This document shows positions 1 through 8,645 of a DNA stretch of 64,000 bases, piece after piece; the first letter of the stretch is position 1, and each line of letters opens with the position of its first letter. The DNA is from Pseudoalteromonas sp. DL-6 (GTDB lineage Bacteria > Pseudomonadota > Gammaproteobacteria > Enterobacterales > Alteromonadaceae): positions 186,001 to 250,000 of the forward strand of contig NZ_CP019770.1 in assembly GCF_004328665.1 (NCBI RefSeq). The letters are read 5' to 3'. The notes under the pieces were generated by a model, which made no database searches, was not told where the DNA came from, and worked only from the letters and a program-made list of their open reading frames with translations. Position numbers and translations under genes: made by a program.

Positions 1-77
1 GTCGTAGCGACTGGAAGAAAGCTTACGTTACTCTTAAAGAAGGTAGCGAGCTGGACTTTGTCGGCGGCGCCGAGTAA
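1..77 (+). CDS. rplW: 50S ribosomal protein L23, C-terminal end (partial)
   Basis: The frame starting at base 3 reads 24 residues that match the C-terminus of L23 (ending LDFVGGAE) and stops at a double TAA at 75-80. L23 is a large-subunit protein at the exit of the nascent-peptide tunnel, where trigger factor and SRP dock. The start lies outside the window. It is the expected gene in front of rplB in the S10 operon, with a 17-base gap holding the rplB Shine-Dalgarno sequence GGGGAG. Confidence 0.95.
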   Translation, partial: RSDWKKAYVTLKEGSELDFVGGAE

Positions 78-94
78 TAAGGGGAGTTAGAATT

Positions 95-919
95 ATGGCA
101 CTTCAAAAGTGTAAGCCAACTTCTGCGGGTCGTCGTCACCTAGTTAAAGTGGTTAACCCAGATTTACATAAGGGTAAACCTTACGCACCACTATTAGAGA
201 AAAACTCTAAATCAGGTGGTCGTAATAACAATGGTCGTATTACGGTTCGTCATATCGGTGGTGGTCATAAGCAGCATTACCGTTTAATCGATTTTAAACG
301 TACTAAAGATGGCATTCCAGCCACTGTTGAGCGTTTAGAATATGATCCAAATCGTAGCGCAAACATCGCTCTTGTATTATATGCAGACGGTGAGCGTCGT
401 TACATTATCGCACCTAAAGGCTTAAAAGCTGGCGATGCAATCCAGTCTGGTGTTGATGCACCAATCAAACCTGGTAATGCATTACCTATGCGTAATATGC
501 CTGTAGGTTCGACTGTTCACAACGTAGAATTAAAACCAGGTAAAGGTGCTCAAATTGCACGTTCTGCTGGTGCATACGTTCAAATCCTTGCTCGTGATGG
601 TCAATATGTAACATTACGTCTTCGTTCAGGCGAAGTTCGTAAAGTTGAAGCTGACTGTCGTGCTACGCTAGGTGAAGTAGGCAATGCTGAGCATATGCTT
701 CGTTCACTTGGTAAAGCAGGTGCAAATCGCTGGCGTGGTATTCGTCCGACAGTTCGTGGTGTTGCCATGAACCCGGTTGATCACCCACACGGTGGTGGTG
801 AAGGTCGTACATCTGGTGGTCGTCATCCTGTGTCTCCATGGGGTAAACCGACTAAAGGTGCTAAGACGCGTAAGAACAAGCGTACGGATAAATTTATAGT
901 ACGTCGTCGTACTAAGTAA
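95..919 (+). CDS. rplB: 50S ribosomal protein L2
   Basis: The 274-residue product has the usual L2 length and is readable as L2 throughout, including the C-terminal segment [15 protein letters not shown] that holds the conserved histidine near the peptidyl transferase centre, followed by a basic tail. L2 binds 23S rRNA and is needed for subunit association. It lies between rplW and rpsS in the S10 operon. The start is supported by GGGGAG 8 bases upstream. Codon use is strongly biased, as expected for a highly expressed gene. Confidence 0.98.
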   Translation: MALQKCKPTSAGRRHLVKVVNPDLHKGKPYAPLLEKNSKSGGRNNNGRITVRHIGGGHKQHYRLIDFKRTKDGIPATVERLEYDPNRSANIALVLYADGERRYIIAPKGLKAGDAIQSGVDAPIKPGNALPMRNMPVGSTVHNVELKPGKGAQIARSAGAYVQILARDGQYVTLRLRSGEVRKVEADCRATLGEVGNAEHMLRSLGKAGANRWRGIRPTVRGVAMNPVDHPHGGGEGRTSGGRHPVSPWGKPTKGAKTRKNKRTDKFIVRRRTK

Positions 920-925
920 TATTGA

Positions 926-1213
<288 letters not shown>

Positions 1214-1226
1214 GAGGGGAAGATAA

Positions 1227-1559
1227 ATGCAAGCATTAGCTAAACATAAATTCGCCTCTGGTTCGGCGCAAAAAGCACGTCTAGTTGCAGATCAGATCCG
1301 CGGGTTACCTGTCGATCGCGCACTAGAAATCCTGGCGTACAGCCCGAAAAAAGCGGCTGTATTAGTTAAGAAAGTACTTGAGTCTGCTATTGCTAACGCA
1401 GAGCATAACGAAGGTGCTGACATTGATGAGCTACGTGTAACAACGATCTTTGTGGACGATGGTCCAACAATGAAACGTATTATGCCACGTGCTAAAGGAC
1501 GCGCAGACCGCATCCTTAAGCGTACAAGCCACATCACTGTTGTGGTTTCAGATAGCTAG
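1227..1559 (+). CDS. rplV: 50S ribosomal protein L22
   Basis: The product has 110 residues, the E. coli length. It shows the L22 N-terminus ([14 protein letters not shown]) and the C-terminal hairpin sequence [15 protein letters not shown] that reaches into the peptide exit tunnel; changes in this hairpin cause macrolide resistance in other bacteria. No insertion or deletion is evident in the loop. It is preceded by AGAGGGGA in the 13-base gap after rpsS. Confidence 0.98.
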   Translation: MQALAKHKFASGSAQKARLVADQIRGLPVDRALEILAYSPKKAAVLVKKVLESAIANAEHNEGADIDELRVTTIFVDDGPTMKRIMPRAKGRADRILKRTSHITVVVSDS

Positions 1560-1571
1560 GAGATATAAGTA

Positions 1572-2273
1572 ATGGGACAAAAAGTTCATCCTACTGGTAT
1601 TCGCCTAGGTATATCTAAACCTTGGGTTTCTACCTGGTACGCGAATTCAAAAGATTTCTCTGCACAGCTTTTTGGCGATCACAAAGTACGTACATTCCTT
1701 ACTAAGGAATTGAAAGCGGCTTCTGTGTCTAAAATCGTTATTGAGCGTCCAGCAAAATCTATCCGAGTAACTATTCACACGGCTCGTCCGGGTGTTGTTA
1801 TCGGTAAAAAAGGCGAAGACGTAGAAAAATTACGTCAAGCGGTAACTAAAATCGCTGGTGTACCTGCTCAGATTAATATTTCTGAAGTACGTAAACCAGA
1901 ACTAGATGCACAACTAGTAGCAGACGGCATTGCCTCTCAGCTAGAGCGTCGTGTTATGTTCCGTCGCGCTATGAAGCGTTCGGTACAAAATGCAATGCGC
2001 ATCGGTTCTAAAGGGATTAAAGTTGAAGTTAGCGGTCGTCTTGGCGGCGCAGAAATCGCACGTTCAGAATGGTATCGTGAAGGTCGTGTACCTCTACATA
2101 CTCTTCGTGCTGATATCGACTACGCAACTTCTGAAGCCTTAACCACTTACGGTATCATTGGTGTTAAAGTTTGGATCTTCAAAGGCGAAGTTATTGGTGG
2201 TTTACCACTAGTACAAGAGCAAGAGAAGCCAGCTAAACGCGCACCAAAGAAAGCCAAAAAAAGTGCTAAGTAG
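1572..2273 (+). CDS. rpsC: 30S ribosomal protein S3
   Basis: The 233-residue product begins [14 protein letters not shown] and carries the KH-type segment [14 protein letters not shown] (about residues 76-89), then the C-terminal S3 domain with [16 protein letters not shown]3 lines the mRNA entry tunnel and has helicase activity with S4. The tail from about residue 218 is very lysine-rich. The gene sits 12 bases after rplV with an AGGAG ribosome binding site, in the normal S10 order. Confidence 0.98.
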   Translation: MGQKVHPTGIRLGISKPWVSTWYANSKDFSAQLFGDHKVRTFLTKELKAASVSKIVIERPAKSIRVTIHTARPGVVIGKKGEDVEKLRQAVTKIAGVPAQINISEVRKPELDAQLVADGIASQLERRVMFRRAMKRSVQNAMRIGSKGIKVEVSGRLGGAEIARSEWYREGRVPLHTLRADIDYATSEALTTYGIIGVKVWIFKGEVIGGLPLVQEQEKPAKRAPKKAKKSAK

Positions 2274-2285
2274 AGGTAGCGAGTA

Positions 2286-2699
2286 ATGTTACAGCCAAAA
2301 CGTACAAAATTCCGTAAAATGCATAAAGGCCGCAACCGTGGTCTAGCGCAAAACGGTAACAAAGTAAGCTTCGGTACTTTCGGTTTGAAAGCTACTGGTC
2401 GTGGCCGCATGACTGCTCGTCAAATCGAAGCAGCTCGTCGTGCTATGACACGTCACGTGAAACGTCAAGGTAAAATCTGGATCCGTGTCTTCCCTGACAA
2501 GCCGATCACAGAAAAGCCTCTTGAAGTTCGTATGGGTAAAGGTAAAGGTTCTGTTGAATATTGGGTTGCTGAAATTCAGCCTGGTAAAGTACTTTACGAA
2601 ATGGAAGGTGTTTCAGAAGAGCTTGCTCGTGAAGCGTTTAACCTTGCTGCTCGTAAGCTGCCATTCAAAACAACTTTCGTAACTCGGACGGTAATGTGA
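2286..2699 (+). CDS. rplP: 50S ribosomal protein L16
   Basis: The 137-residue product begins [19 protein letters not shown] and includes [14 protein letters not shown], the conserved loop near the A-site tRNA elbow. The arginine in that RMGKGKG loop is the residue hydroxylated by the YcfD oxygenase in E. coli. The stop codon overlaps the rpmC start (ATGTGATG), which implies translational coupling. Length equals that of E. coli L16 within one residue. Confidence 0.98.
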   Translation: MLQPKRTKFRKMHKGRNRGLAQNGNKVSFGTFGLKATGRGRMTARQIEAARRAMTRHVKRQGKIWIRVFPDKPITEKPLEVRMGKGKGSVEYWVAEIQPGKVLYEMEGVSEELAREAFNLAARKLPFKTTFVTRTVM

Positions 2700-2890
2700 T
2701 GAAAGCAAACGAACTAAAAGATAAAAGCGTAGAAGAGCTTAATGCTGAACTTCTAGGTCTTCTTCGTGAGCAGTTTAACCTGCGCATGCAAGCAAGCACT
2801 GGTCAGCTAGCTCAGACACACACGCTAAGAACAGTACGTCGCGATATCGCGCGTGTAAAAACAATTATTAACCAGAAGGCAGGTCAATAA
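2699..2890 (+). CDS. rpmC: 50S ribosomal protein L29
   Basis: L29 is a small helical protein beside L23 at the tunnel exit. The ATG at 2699 gives 63 residues ([15 protein letters not shown]), the E. coli length. An upstream in-frame GTG at 2696 would add one methionine, but the TGATG overlap with the rplP stop and the family N-terminus favour 2699. The core REQFNLRMQ and [10 protein letters not shown] are typical. The stop overlaps the rpsQ start by one base. Confidence 0.96.
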   Translation: MKANELKDKSVEELNAELLGLLREQFNLRMQASTGQLAQTHTLRTVRRDIARVKTIINQKAGQ

Positions 2891-3147
2891 TGAGCGATAA
2901 AATTCGTACTCTTCAAGGCCGTGTAATCAGCGACAAGATGGAAAAATCTTTCACTGTTGCTATCGCACGTTACGTGAAGCACCCAATCTATGGGAAATTC
3001 ATCAAACGTACGACTAAGTTACACGTACATGACGAAAATAACACTGCAAAAGCGGGTGACACTGTCACTATCCGTGAATGCGCTCCAATCTCTAAGAACA
3101 AATCTTGGACTTTGGTAGATGTTATTGAACGTCCAAAACAAGCTTAA
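2890..3147 (+). CDS. rpsQ: 30S ribosomal protein S17
   Basis: The 85-residue OB-fold protein reads [18 protein letters not shown] and [16 protein letters not shown], a full-length S17, a primary 16S rRNA binder needed early in 30S assembly. The start overlaps the rpmC stop (TAATG). It is the last gene of the S10 operon here. A strong terminator follows within 30 bases, and the next gene (3466-4008, minus) is unrelated, so rplN and the spc operon are not continuous with it. Confidence 0.98.
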   Translation: MSDKIRTLQGRVISDKMEKSFTVAIARYVKHPIYGKFIKRTTKLHVHDENNTAKAGDTVTIRECAPISKNKSWTLVDVIERPKQA

Positions 3148-3171
3148 TTTTTAATTAAGTCTGTTTTATAA

Positions 3172-3203
3172 GAAACCCCAGCTTTAGCTGGGGTTTTTTT
3201 TTT
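3172..3203 (+). terminator. Rho-independent terminator of the S10 operon
   Basis: CCCCAGC and GCTGGGG form a 7 bp GC-rich stem around a TTTA loop, flanked by A residues and followed by ten Ts. It lies 24 bases after the rpsQ stop. Confidence 0.93.
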
Positions 3204-3214
3204 GCGTTTAAAAA

Positions 3215-3256
3215 AGCTGTAAGCGGTAAGTTTTAAGCCGTCAGCCGTCAACTACT
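3215..3256. repeat. Degenerate heptamer array (AGCYGTM type)
   Basis: Directly after the S10 terminator the sequence can be divided into consecutive 7-mers: AGCTGTA, AGCGGTA, AGTTTTA, AGCCGTC, AGCCGTC and AACTACT. Similar 7-base periodicity is seen at 24795-24822 and 62737-62760, each at the 3' end of a transcription unit. The rest of the gap to 3465 shows no gene or clear signal. Confidence 0.6.
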
Positions 3257-3465
3257 CGGAGTGAATTTGAGGGCCGTAGCTTGGGTTTTTAGTCTAGAGC
3301 ACTCGAGAAAAAGCACGCCATGAATACGTAATTGTCCTAATACTTTATCAATTTGAGTGATTGTATCTGACGTTAATCGTGTTAAAAATTTCTGATATAC
3401 GACAGCATAGATTTTGGAGGTAGAGTAATACTGGAGTAATTGCCAAGAGCAACTAAATAACAGCT

Positions 3466-4008
3466 TTATAATTTACCAAACCTATGACTTTGCGAGAGTA
3501 GAGCTGCAACAATAGATAATAAAATGCATACTGCGGAAGTTACAATTAGAAAGCGGTTTTCAATTCTACTGACTTGCCTTTCGCCTACAATTTGATAGGT
3601 CACGTCCCCCTCAATAAAACGTTCGCCTTGGTATTGCTGAGTGACATTAAACGCTAAAAAATCTTCTTGCTTTGCCTGATAAGTAAAGTAGGTTTCAGCA
3701 TAAAAAATTTCATACGTTGCACATAGCCAAACCATAAGGCTAATTATTAATAGCGTAAAACTCAAAATAGGCAGTTTTTTCAGTGGCACTTTGGTTGATG
3801 TTGTTACAGGTAAATAGCAATCAAAACATGCTTCGCCATAGCATCGCTTTAGCTTTTCGATTACTTCGGGAGAGGGAATGAATTGGCCATTCTCTAGTTT
3901 TGATAAGTAAGACTGTTGGATGCCTATTTCACGTGCAGCAAATGCTTGAGTCCATTTTTTGTCTGATCGAAGACGTTTTAATTCTTTTCCTAGCGATTGC
4001 ATACCCAT
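3466..4008 (-). CDS. Membrane-anchored XRE-family transcriptional regulator
   Basis: Residues 8-63 form a Cro/C1-type helix-turn-helix domain (LGKELKRLRSDKKWTQ, then IQQSYLSKLENGQ as recognition helix). A linker with CFDCYLP follows, then a hydrophobic helix at about 78-98, an intervening roughly 50-residue loop, and a second helix at about 152-171. The product is therefore a DNA-binding protein with two predicted membrane spans. It is divergent from the secreted protein at 4189-4659 across 180 bases, which suggests local regulation. The signal sensed is unknown. Family assignment of the HTH is firm; the role is inference. Confidence 0.8.
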   Translation of the reverse strand: MGMQSLGKELKRLRSDKKWTQAFAAREIGIQQSYLSKLENGQFIPSPEVIEKLKRCYGEACFDCYLPVTTSTKVPLKKLPILSFTLLIISLMVWLCATYEIFYAETYFTYQAKQEDFLAFNVTQQYQGERFIEGDVTYQIVGERQVSRIENRFLIVTSAVCILLSIVAALLSQSHRFGKL

Positions 4009-4188
4009 ATTCTCTTCTTAATTGCAGCCACATTATTATCACTAATTAGCTAAGCCAGAGATAGAGGTCATGCCTATATTCATGCGAATGAATAAAAGAA
4101 TATCATGAATATTAATAGATTAGCGATTTTTATGGGCTACTTTAAATTATGCTAGTATTCTCAAACTAACGAAAGGATATATTGTATT
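4009..4188. promoter_or_regulatory. Shared divergent intergenic region
   Basis: This AT-rich 180-base gap separates the XRE regulator from the divergent secreted protein and must hold both promoters. A possible -10 (TATGCT or TAGTAT, about 4147-4157) lies before the right-hand gene, but no good -35 is visible. AAAGGA 11 bases before 4189 is the ribosome binding site. Confidence 0.4.
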
Positions 4189-4659
4189 ATGAAAAAACAC
4201 GTTTATTTGTTACTTAGCTCCATGGCTTTATTCTTTGTAAGTTATCAAACTAATGCTGAACCTGTTTTTGCAGTTAAAGCCGATATTTATAAATTGAAAA
4301 ATGAAATAACAATTGATAGTAAAATTTCTGAAACACTAAATTCATTGACTCCAATTCACCAACCAATGCTATTAGCTCTATTAAACGAGAGTGCACAAAT
4401 AGAAATAGGGGATAAAAAACAACTAACATCACTTGAGATAAAAGCAAACGAAGATGGATCGTTTTTCAATGCATCGATGAAGTTAAAAGATAAAACAGAT
4501 GGCCAATGGCAATCGATAACGTCTTTTATGCCTAACATTCCCAGTGGTCAAGCTGTATATTTTAGCCGTACTTTTATCGATAGTGTTTGGTTGATAAAGT
4601 TAACCGGAACACGATATGAATCAGAAGAGCTGGGTCTAGCTAGTTTTAAAAAACAATAA
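4189..4659 (+). CDS. Small secreted protein of unknown function
   Basis: The 156-residue product has a clear signal peptide (MKKHVYLLLSSMALFFVSYQ, probable cleavage after TNA-E at about residue 23) and a soluble remainder with no family I recognise. It lacks transmembrane segments after the signal and has no lipobox cysteine, so a periplasmic or extracellular location is likely. It is divergent from the membrane-anchored XRE regulator and ends at its own terminator, so it forms a one-gene unit probably under that regulator. Confidence 0.75.
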   Translation: MKKHVYLLLSSMALFFVSYQTNAEPVFAVKADIYKLKNEITIDSKISETLNSLTPIHQPMLLALLNESAQIEIGDKKQLTSLEIKANEDGSFFNASMKLKDKTDGQWQSITSFMPNIPSGQAVYFSRTFIDSVWLIKLTGTRYESEELGLASFKKQ

Positions 4660-4670
4660 TAGTAATAGCT

Positions 4671-4697
4671 GAAGTGCTAGTAAGCACTTATTTTTCT
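4671..4697 (+). terminator. Terminator after the secreted protein gene
   Basis: AAGTGCT and AGCACTT pair in a 7 bp stem around AGTA, followed by TATTTTTCT. It begins 12 bases after the stop codon at 4659. Confidence 0.8.
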
Positions 4698-4798
4698 ACT
4701 GAGGTTTAGGCTTATATTGCTAGATATCTGGATCTTGGTTTTACTCCAATTTTTAAGATGTGTTATGTACTTATTAGTAATTATAATGCGCAGTTTAT

Positions 4799-4830
4799 AA
4801 TAAAAAGCCTCTGCGTAAGCAAAGGCTTGT
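4799..4830 (-). terminator. Terminator of the secreted nuclease gene
   Basis: On the minus strand AAGCCT and AGGCTT pair around about a dozen loop bases and are followed by a T-run (AAAAA on the plus strand at 4800-4804). It lies just past the stop of the gene at 4856-6466. Confidence 0.75.
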
Positions 4831-4855
4831 GTTTTCTGCGAAGCCGGAAGCCCGT

Positions 4856-6466
4856 TTACCAAATCATCTCTACAAATTCAGGATGATCAATATACGGGTT
4901 ACGATTTCCCTGAAATTCAAACGCTGCTTGGTTGCGGTCTAATTCCATTTGGCTAACAGGATCGTTGTTATGCCACTTTAACAGCATGGCCACAACCCAG
5001 CTTTCAAATACTTGGGTACTGGTGCCATTGAGCACGTCATTACTAGCTGTAGTATTATTTTGCCAAGAACCAATCACATTTTCGTAGCGGGTTGCCATGT
5101 AAAAATAAGCACGAGCAAAGTCACCTTTAAATTCATCAATAGGTTCAAACACAGTACCGTTGTAATTAATCGCATTACTTGCTGAGCCTAATTTACTGCC
5201 GTTGGTTGAGGTAAATGAAGCGCTTGCTACTTCACCGAATGGGAAGTTGCTTCGTTTTGAATTTACATAACCGTCAGTGGCGTAAATATGATGAACATCA
5301 GAGTTCATCGGTTCAACTTTTCCACCAAACCAACTTTTAGGGAACGAATGCTCTCGGTTGTAGCAATCTGCCTCACCACTGTAGGTGCCACATTGATCGC
5401 TAACAGCTGTGTATGTGTAGCTATCAGAGCCATTGGGCTTCTCGCTGTACATATCTAAAATACTATTATCGTTTTCATAGTATTTATCACGCGCCGATGC
5501 GTCGTAAAAATTCCAAATAGCGGAATACCCCTGAGCATTATGATTATTAATAATGTTATAAAGCTCAGTTTTTAGCGTGTAACCCGATAAACCTTGGGTT
5601 GTCACATAGTAGCCGGTTGGCGTCGGTGTTGGCTCAGTGCTTCCTAATGAGAAAGCGGTAGCCTCGGTTGTTTGAAAACTAGCTCCACTGGCGAGCAATG
5701 TGCTTTCATTATTCAAGGCGTAGCTACCACTGCCATATGAACAGCAAATACCATCGCCATAGCTGTCATTAATAGTAAATGTATACTCACCATCGGCTAC
5801 GCATAATTGTTCAGTATATTGGGTGTTTGCAGCATACCCACTTCCGCTTGCAACGACACCGGTTTGGTTGTTCGCTATTTGCCAGCTGGTTTCTTCGCCG
5901 TAGTTATCTGTGGTTAGGCTAAAAGTAAGGCCGTTATCTGCGCAGCTTGGAGAGCCACTGCTGTCATTATTAGGCAAGAAGTTATCAACATAAACTAACT
6001 CGCTACCATCAAATCCCGTTGTATCATAAAAGCGTAAGCCGACATCAATGGTTTTATTACTATCAGCTGTGTAGCTGTAAGTTATACTCTGCCATTGGTT
6101 GGTTTGTGCTGGATTTGAATAGCCTTGATAACCATCTATCAACAAACGCGCCTTAAGATGGCCTTCGGTATGATACACATCTACTGAGAACTCATAAGTT
6201 TTACCCATTTCAACAGCGACTTGCTGCAAAAAATCAGTATTGCTTTGTGTGCCTGTATTAACGCTAATCGCTGCTGCTTGTGAGCCTGTGCTTACGACTG
6301 TGCTGTTGGCAGATACGTTAATACCGCTATCAATCACTGTCCACGCATCTGGGGTGTTGCCACTGTATTGTTCAAAGTTGCCATTAACCACATTAGCCAT
6401 CGCGGGTAATGAGGATAATAACAAGGTGCTCAAAAGTAATTTGTTTTTATATATACCGTGTAACAT
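4856..6466 (-). CDS. Secreted multidomain endonuclease I-family DNase
   Basis: The 536-residue product starts with a signal peptide (cleavage near AMA-NVV, residue 24). Residues 25-165 look like a jelly-roll CBM4/9-type domain (GNFEQYSGNTPDAW to SELVYVDNF). Residues about 173-275 are a second beta-rich module with paired cysteines (SYGDGICCSYGSG). The C-terminal 240 residues are endonuclease I (NucM/Vvn family): NREHSFPKSWFGG supplies the Glu-His pair, and SDVHHIYATDGYVNSKRSNFPFG supplies the metal-binding asparagine region. Endonuclease I enzymes cut DNA non-specifically. A role in extracellular DNA use is inferred. E. coli EndA is about 235 residues, so the N-terminal half is an addition. 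Confidence 0.9.
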   Translation of the reverse strand: MLHGIYKNKLLLSTLLLSSLPAMANVVNGNFEQYSGNTPDAWTVIDSGINVSANSTVVSTGSQAAAISVNTGTQSNTDFLQQVAVEMGKTYEFSVDVYHTEGHLKARLLIDGYQGYSNPAQTNQWQSITYSYTADSNKTIDVGLRFYDTTGFDGSELVYVDNFLPNNDSSGSPSCADNGLTFSLTTDNYGEETSWQIANNQTGVVASGSGYAANTQYTEQLCVADGEYTFTINDSYGDGICCSYGSGSYALNNESTLLASGASFQTTEATAFSLGSTEPTPTPTGYYVTTQGLSGYTLKTELYNIINNHNAQGYSAIWNFYDASARDKYYENDNSILDMYSEKPNGSDSYTYTAVSDQCGTYSGEADCYNREHSFPKSWFGGKVEPMNSDVHHIYATDGYVNSKRSNFPFGEVASASFTSTNGSKLGSASNAINYNGTVFEPIDEFKGDFARAYFYMATRYENVIGSWQNNTTASNDVLNGTSTQVFESWVVAMLLKWHNNDPVSQMELDRNQAAFEFQGNRNPYIDHPEFVEMIW

Positions 6467-6688
6467 AGGTGTTCCTATTTATATTTTTGCGTAATATACC
6501 TTAGAACATAAAAGTTACAAAATTGTTAAATCAAAATTTCATAAAAGACAATAAAACCCTTTTAGGCCTATTTCGTAGGTTTTCAGGTAACTTAATAACT
6601 AAATGGAATATCAAAGCAGATTCTATTCTTTTTTTATCTATGCTTAGGCGGCTATCCTGCATACTCAATTAACCTCAACAGAACTTTC

Positions 6689-6732
6689 TGAGTGAGGTGG
6701 CACTCACTTTAAACAATGTGAACAAGCATTGT
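6689..6732 (+). promoter_or_regulatory. Paired hairpins in the cysJIH leader
   Basis: TGAGTG (6689-6694) pairs with CACTCA (6701-6706), and ACAATG (6713-6718) pairs with CATTGT (6727-6732). The two small dyads lie in the 75 bases before the cysJ start and could be leader hairpins or operator half-sites. No T-run follows. Function is not known. Confidence 0.35.
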
Positions 6733-6763
6733 GTTTAACGTTCAGGGTTATGAGGAAAAATTC

Positions 6764-8578
6764 ATGTTGTTAGGTCAACTCAATGCGCTAGCAAGTCCGC
6801 TTTCGCAAGAGCAAGTACAAAAGCTACAAGGTTTAGTGGCTGAGCTTAATCCAATTCAGCAAGCCTGGGTTAGCGGCTACTTAGCTGCTAATGCTAATTC
6901 TGCAGCGCTTGGCGCGCCAGCTTCAGGTGCAACTGCAACCTCGGAGGCGGCAGCACTGACCATTTTATATGGTTCACAAACAGGTAATGCTAAAGCGGTT
7001 GCGACTAAACTTAAAGAGCAAGCTGAGTCTCGCGGCTTAGCAACAAAGCTGGTTAGCATGTCAGATTACAAACCGACTGCCCTGAAAAAAGAAAAGTTTC
7101 TAACCGTGGTTGTATCGACTTACGGCGAGGGTGAGCCACCAGAAGACGCTGAAACACTGTATGAATTTTTAATTACTAAAAAAGCGCCAAAGCTTGATGG
7201 TGTCAAAGTTGCAGTATTAGGTTTAGGTGATTCTAGCTATGAATTTTTCTGCCAAACCGCTAAAGACTTTGAAGAGCGTTTAACTAAATTAGGTGCAGAG
7301 GTTATTCATCAACGCGCCGACCTAGACGTTGATTATGATGACGAAGCAGCCACTTGGATTGAGGGCGCATTAAATGCGTTTGAAACAGACTTAAAAGCCC
7401 AGCAAGATGCAACTAGCGGTCAAGTTGTATCAATGCCATTTGGCGCTCCTGCAGCAGCGGCTAGTCAGTACACAAAGCAAAATCCGTTTGCGGCAGAGCT
7501 AAGCTTAGTGCAAAAAATTACCGGTCGTGATTCAACCAAAGATGTACGCCATGTTGAAATTTCACTAGAAGGGTCAGACATTACGTATACACCTGGTGAT
7601 TCACTCGGTATTTACTTTTTAAATGATGAAGCCCGTGTAGATGAGCTACTAGCGCAAACGCAAATTGATCCTACTAGCCGCGTTAAACTTGGCGATGAAG
7701 AACTCAGCGTACGTGATGCCTTAATTGAAAAACTAGAGCTAACACAATCCTACCCTGGCTTTGTTGAAAAGTATGCCACCGCTACAGGCACGCCTGAGCT
7801 GCTTAAACTAGTAGAAGATAAAGGCGCAATGCGCGAATACATTGAGCCTCGCCAAATCTTTGATGTGGTTGCACAAAACCCAGCTAAATTAGAAGCGCAA
7901 ACACTAGTTGATTGCCTGCGTAAATTACAAGCACGTTTATATTCAATTGCTTCTAGCCAAGCAGAGGTTGAAGATGAGGTGCATTTAACTATTGCATTAG
8001 TTGAGTTTGAAGCGTTTGGTACAGAGCATTTAGGTGGTTGTTCTGGCTATTTAGCACGCCGCGCTGAAGAAGGCTGTAAAGTAAAAGTGTTCAGTGAACA
8101 TAATGATAACTTCCGCTTACCAGTAAACGATGACACACCGATTATTATGGTTGGCCCAGGTACTGGTATTGCGCCATTTCGGGCCTTTTTACAAGAGCGT
8201 GATGCACGAGAAGCAACAGGTAAAAACTGGCTATTTTTTGGTAACCCACACTTTACTCAAGACTTCTTGTACCAAGTAGAAATTCAAGGGTACTTAAAGT
8301 CAGGTTTACTAAGTAAGGTTGATGTGGCGTTTAGTCGCGACCAAGCAGAAAAAGTTTATGTACAAGATAAGTTACGTAAAAACTCAAAAGAAGTGTTTGA
8401 TTGGTTAGAAGCGGGTGCTCATTTTTACGTGTGTGGCGATGCAAACCGCATGGCAAAGGATGTACATAATGCCTTAGTTGATATCATTAGCGAAAACACC
8501 GGTAAAAGCTATGAAGACGCAGAGCAGTACTTAAAAGACTTAAGAAGCGCAAATCGCTATCAGAAAGACGTGTACTAA
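6764..8578 (+). CDS. cysJ: Sulfite reductase [NADPH] flavoprotein alpha subunit
   Basis: CysJ passes electrons from NADPH through FAD and FMN to the CysI hemoprotein in assimilatory sulfite reduction. The ATG at 6764 is preferred over an in-frame GTG at 6731 because TGAGGA lies 7 bases before it and the product (604 residues) then matches E. coli CysJ (599). A flavodoxin-type FMN domain spans about 60-205 (YGSQTGNAK, STYGEGEPPEDA), the FAD domain about 235-450 (ARLYSIASS, GGCSGYLA), and the NADPH domain follows (MVGPGTGIAPFRAF, CGDANRMAKDV). The final YQKDVY is typical. It heads cysJIH. Confidence 0.97.
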   Translation: MLLGQLNALASPLSQEQVQKLQGLVAELNPIQQAWVSGYLAANANSAALGAPASGATATSEAAALTILYGSQTGNAKAVATKLKEQAESRGLATKLVSMSDYKPTALKKEKFLTVVVSTYGEGEPPEDAETLYEFLITKKAPKLDGVKVAVLGLGDSSYEFFCQTAKDFEERLTKLGAEVIHQRADLDVDYDDEAATWIEGALNAFETDLKAQQDATSGQVVSMPFGAPAAAASQYTKQNPFAAELSLVQKITGRDSTKDVRHVEISLEGSDITYTPGDSLGIYFLNDEARVDELLAQTQIDPTSRVKLGDEELSVRDALIEKLELTQSYPGFVEKYATATGTPELLKLVEDKGAMREYIEPRQIFDVVAQNPAKLEAQTLVDCLRKLQARLYSIASSQAEVEDEVHLTIALVEFEAFGTEHLGGCSGYLARRAEEGCKVKVFSEHNDNFRLPVNDDTPIIMVGPGTGIAPFRAFLQERDAREATGKNWLFFGNPHFTQDFLYQVEIQGYLKSGLLSKVDVAFSRDQAEKVYVQDKLRKNSKEVFDWLEAGAHFYVCGDANRMAKDVHNALVDIISENTGKSYEDAEQYLKDLRSANRYQKDVY

Positions 8579-8645
8579 GTACACATTGTTTACTTTATAA
8601 AAAGTAACGCTAACAGCCGTCACTGTAACAAATTTAGGATTAAAC

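Noticed and set aside
4677..4862. 61-residue open frame on the minus strand
   Set aside because: It covers two terminators and the 3' end of the nuclease gene and resembles no family.
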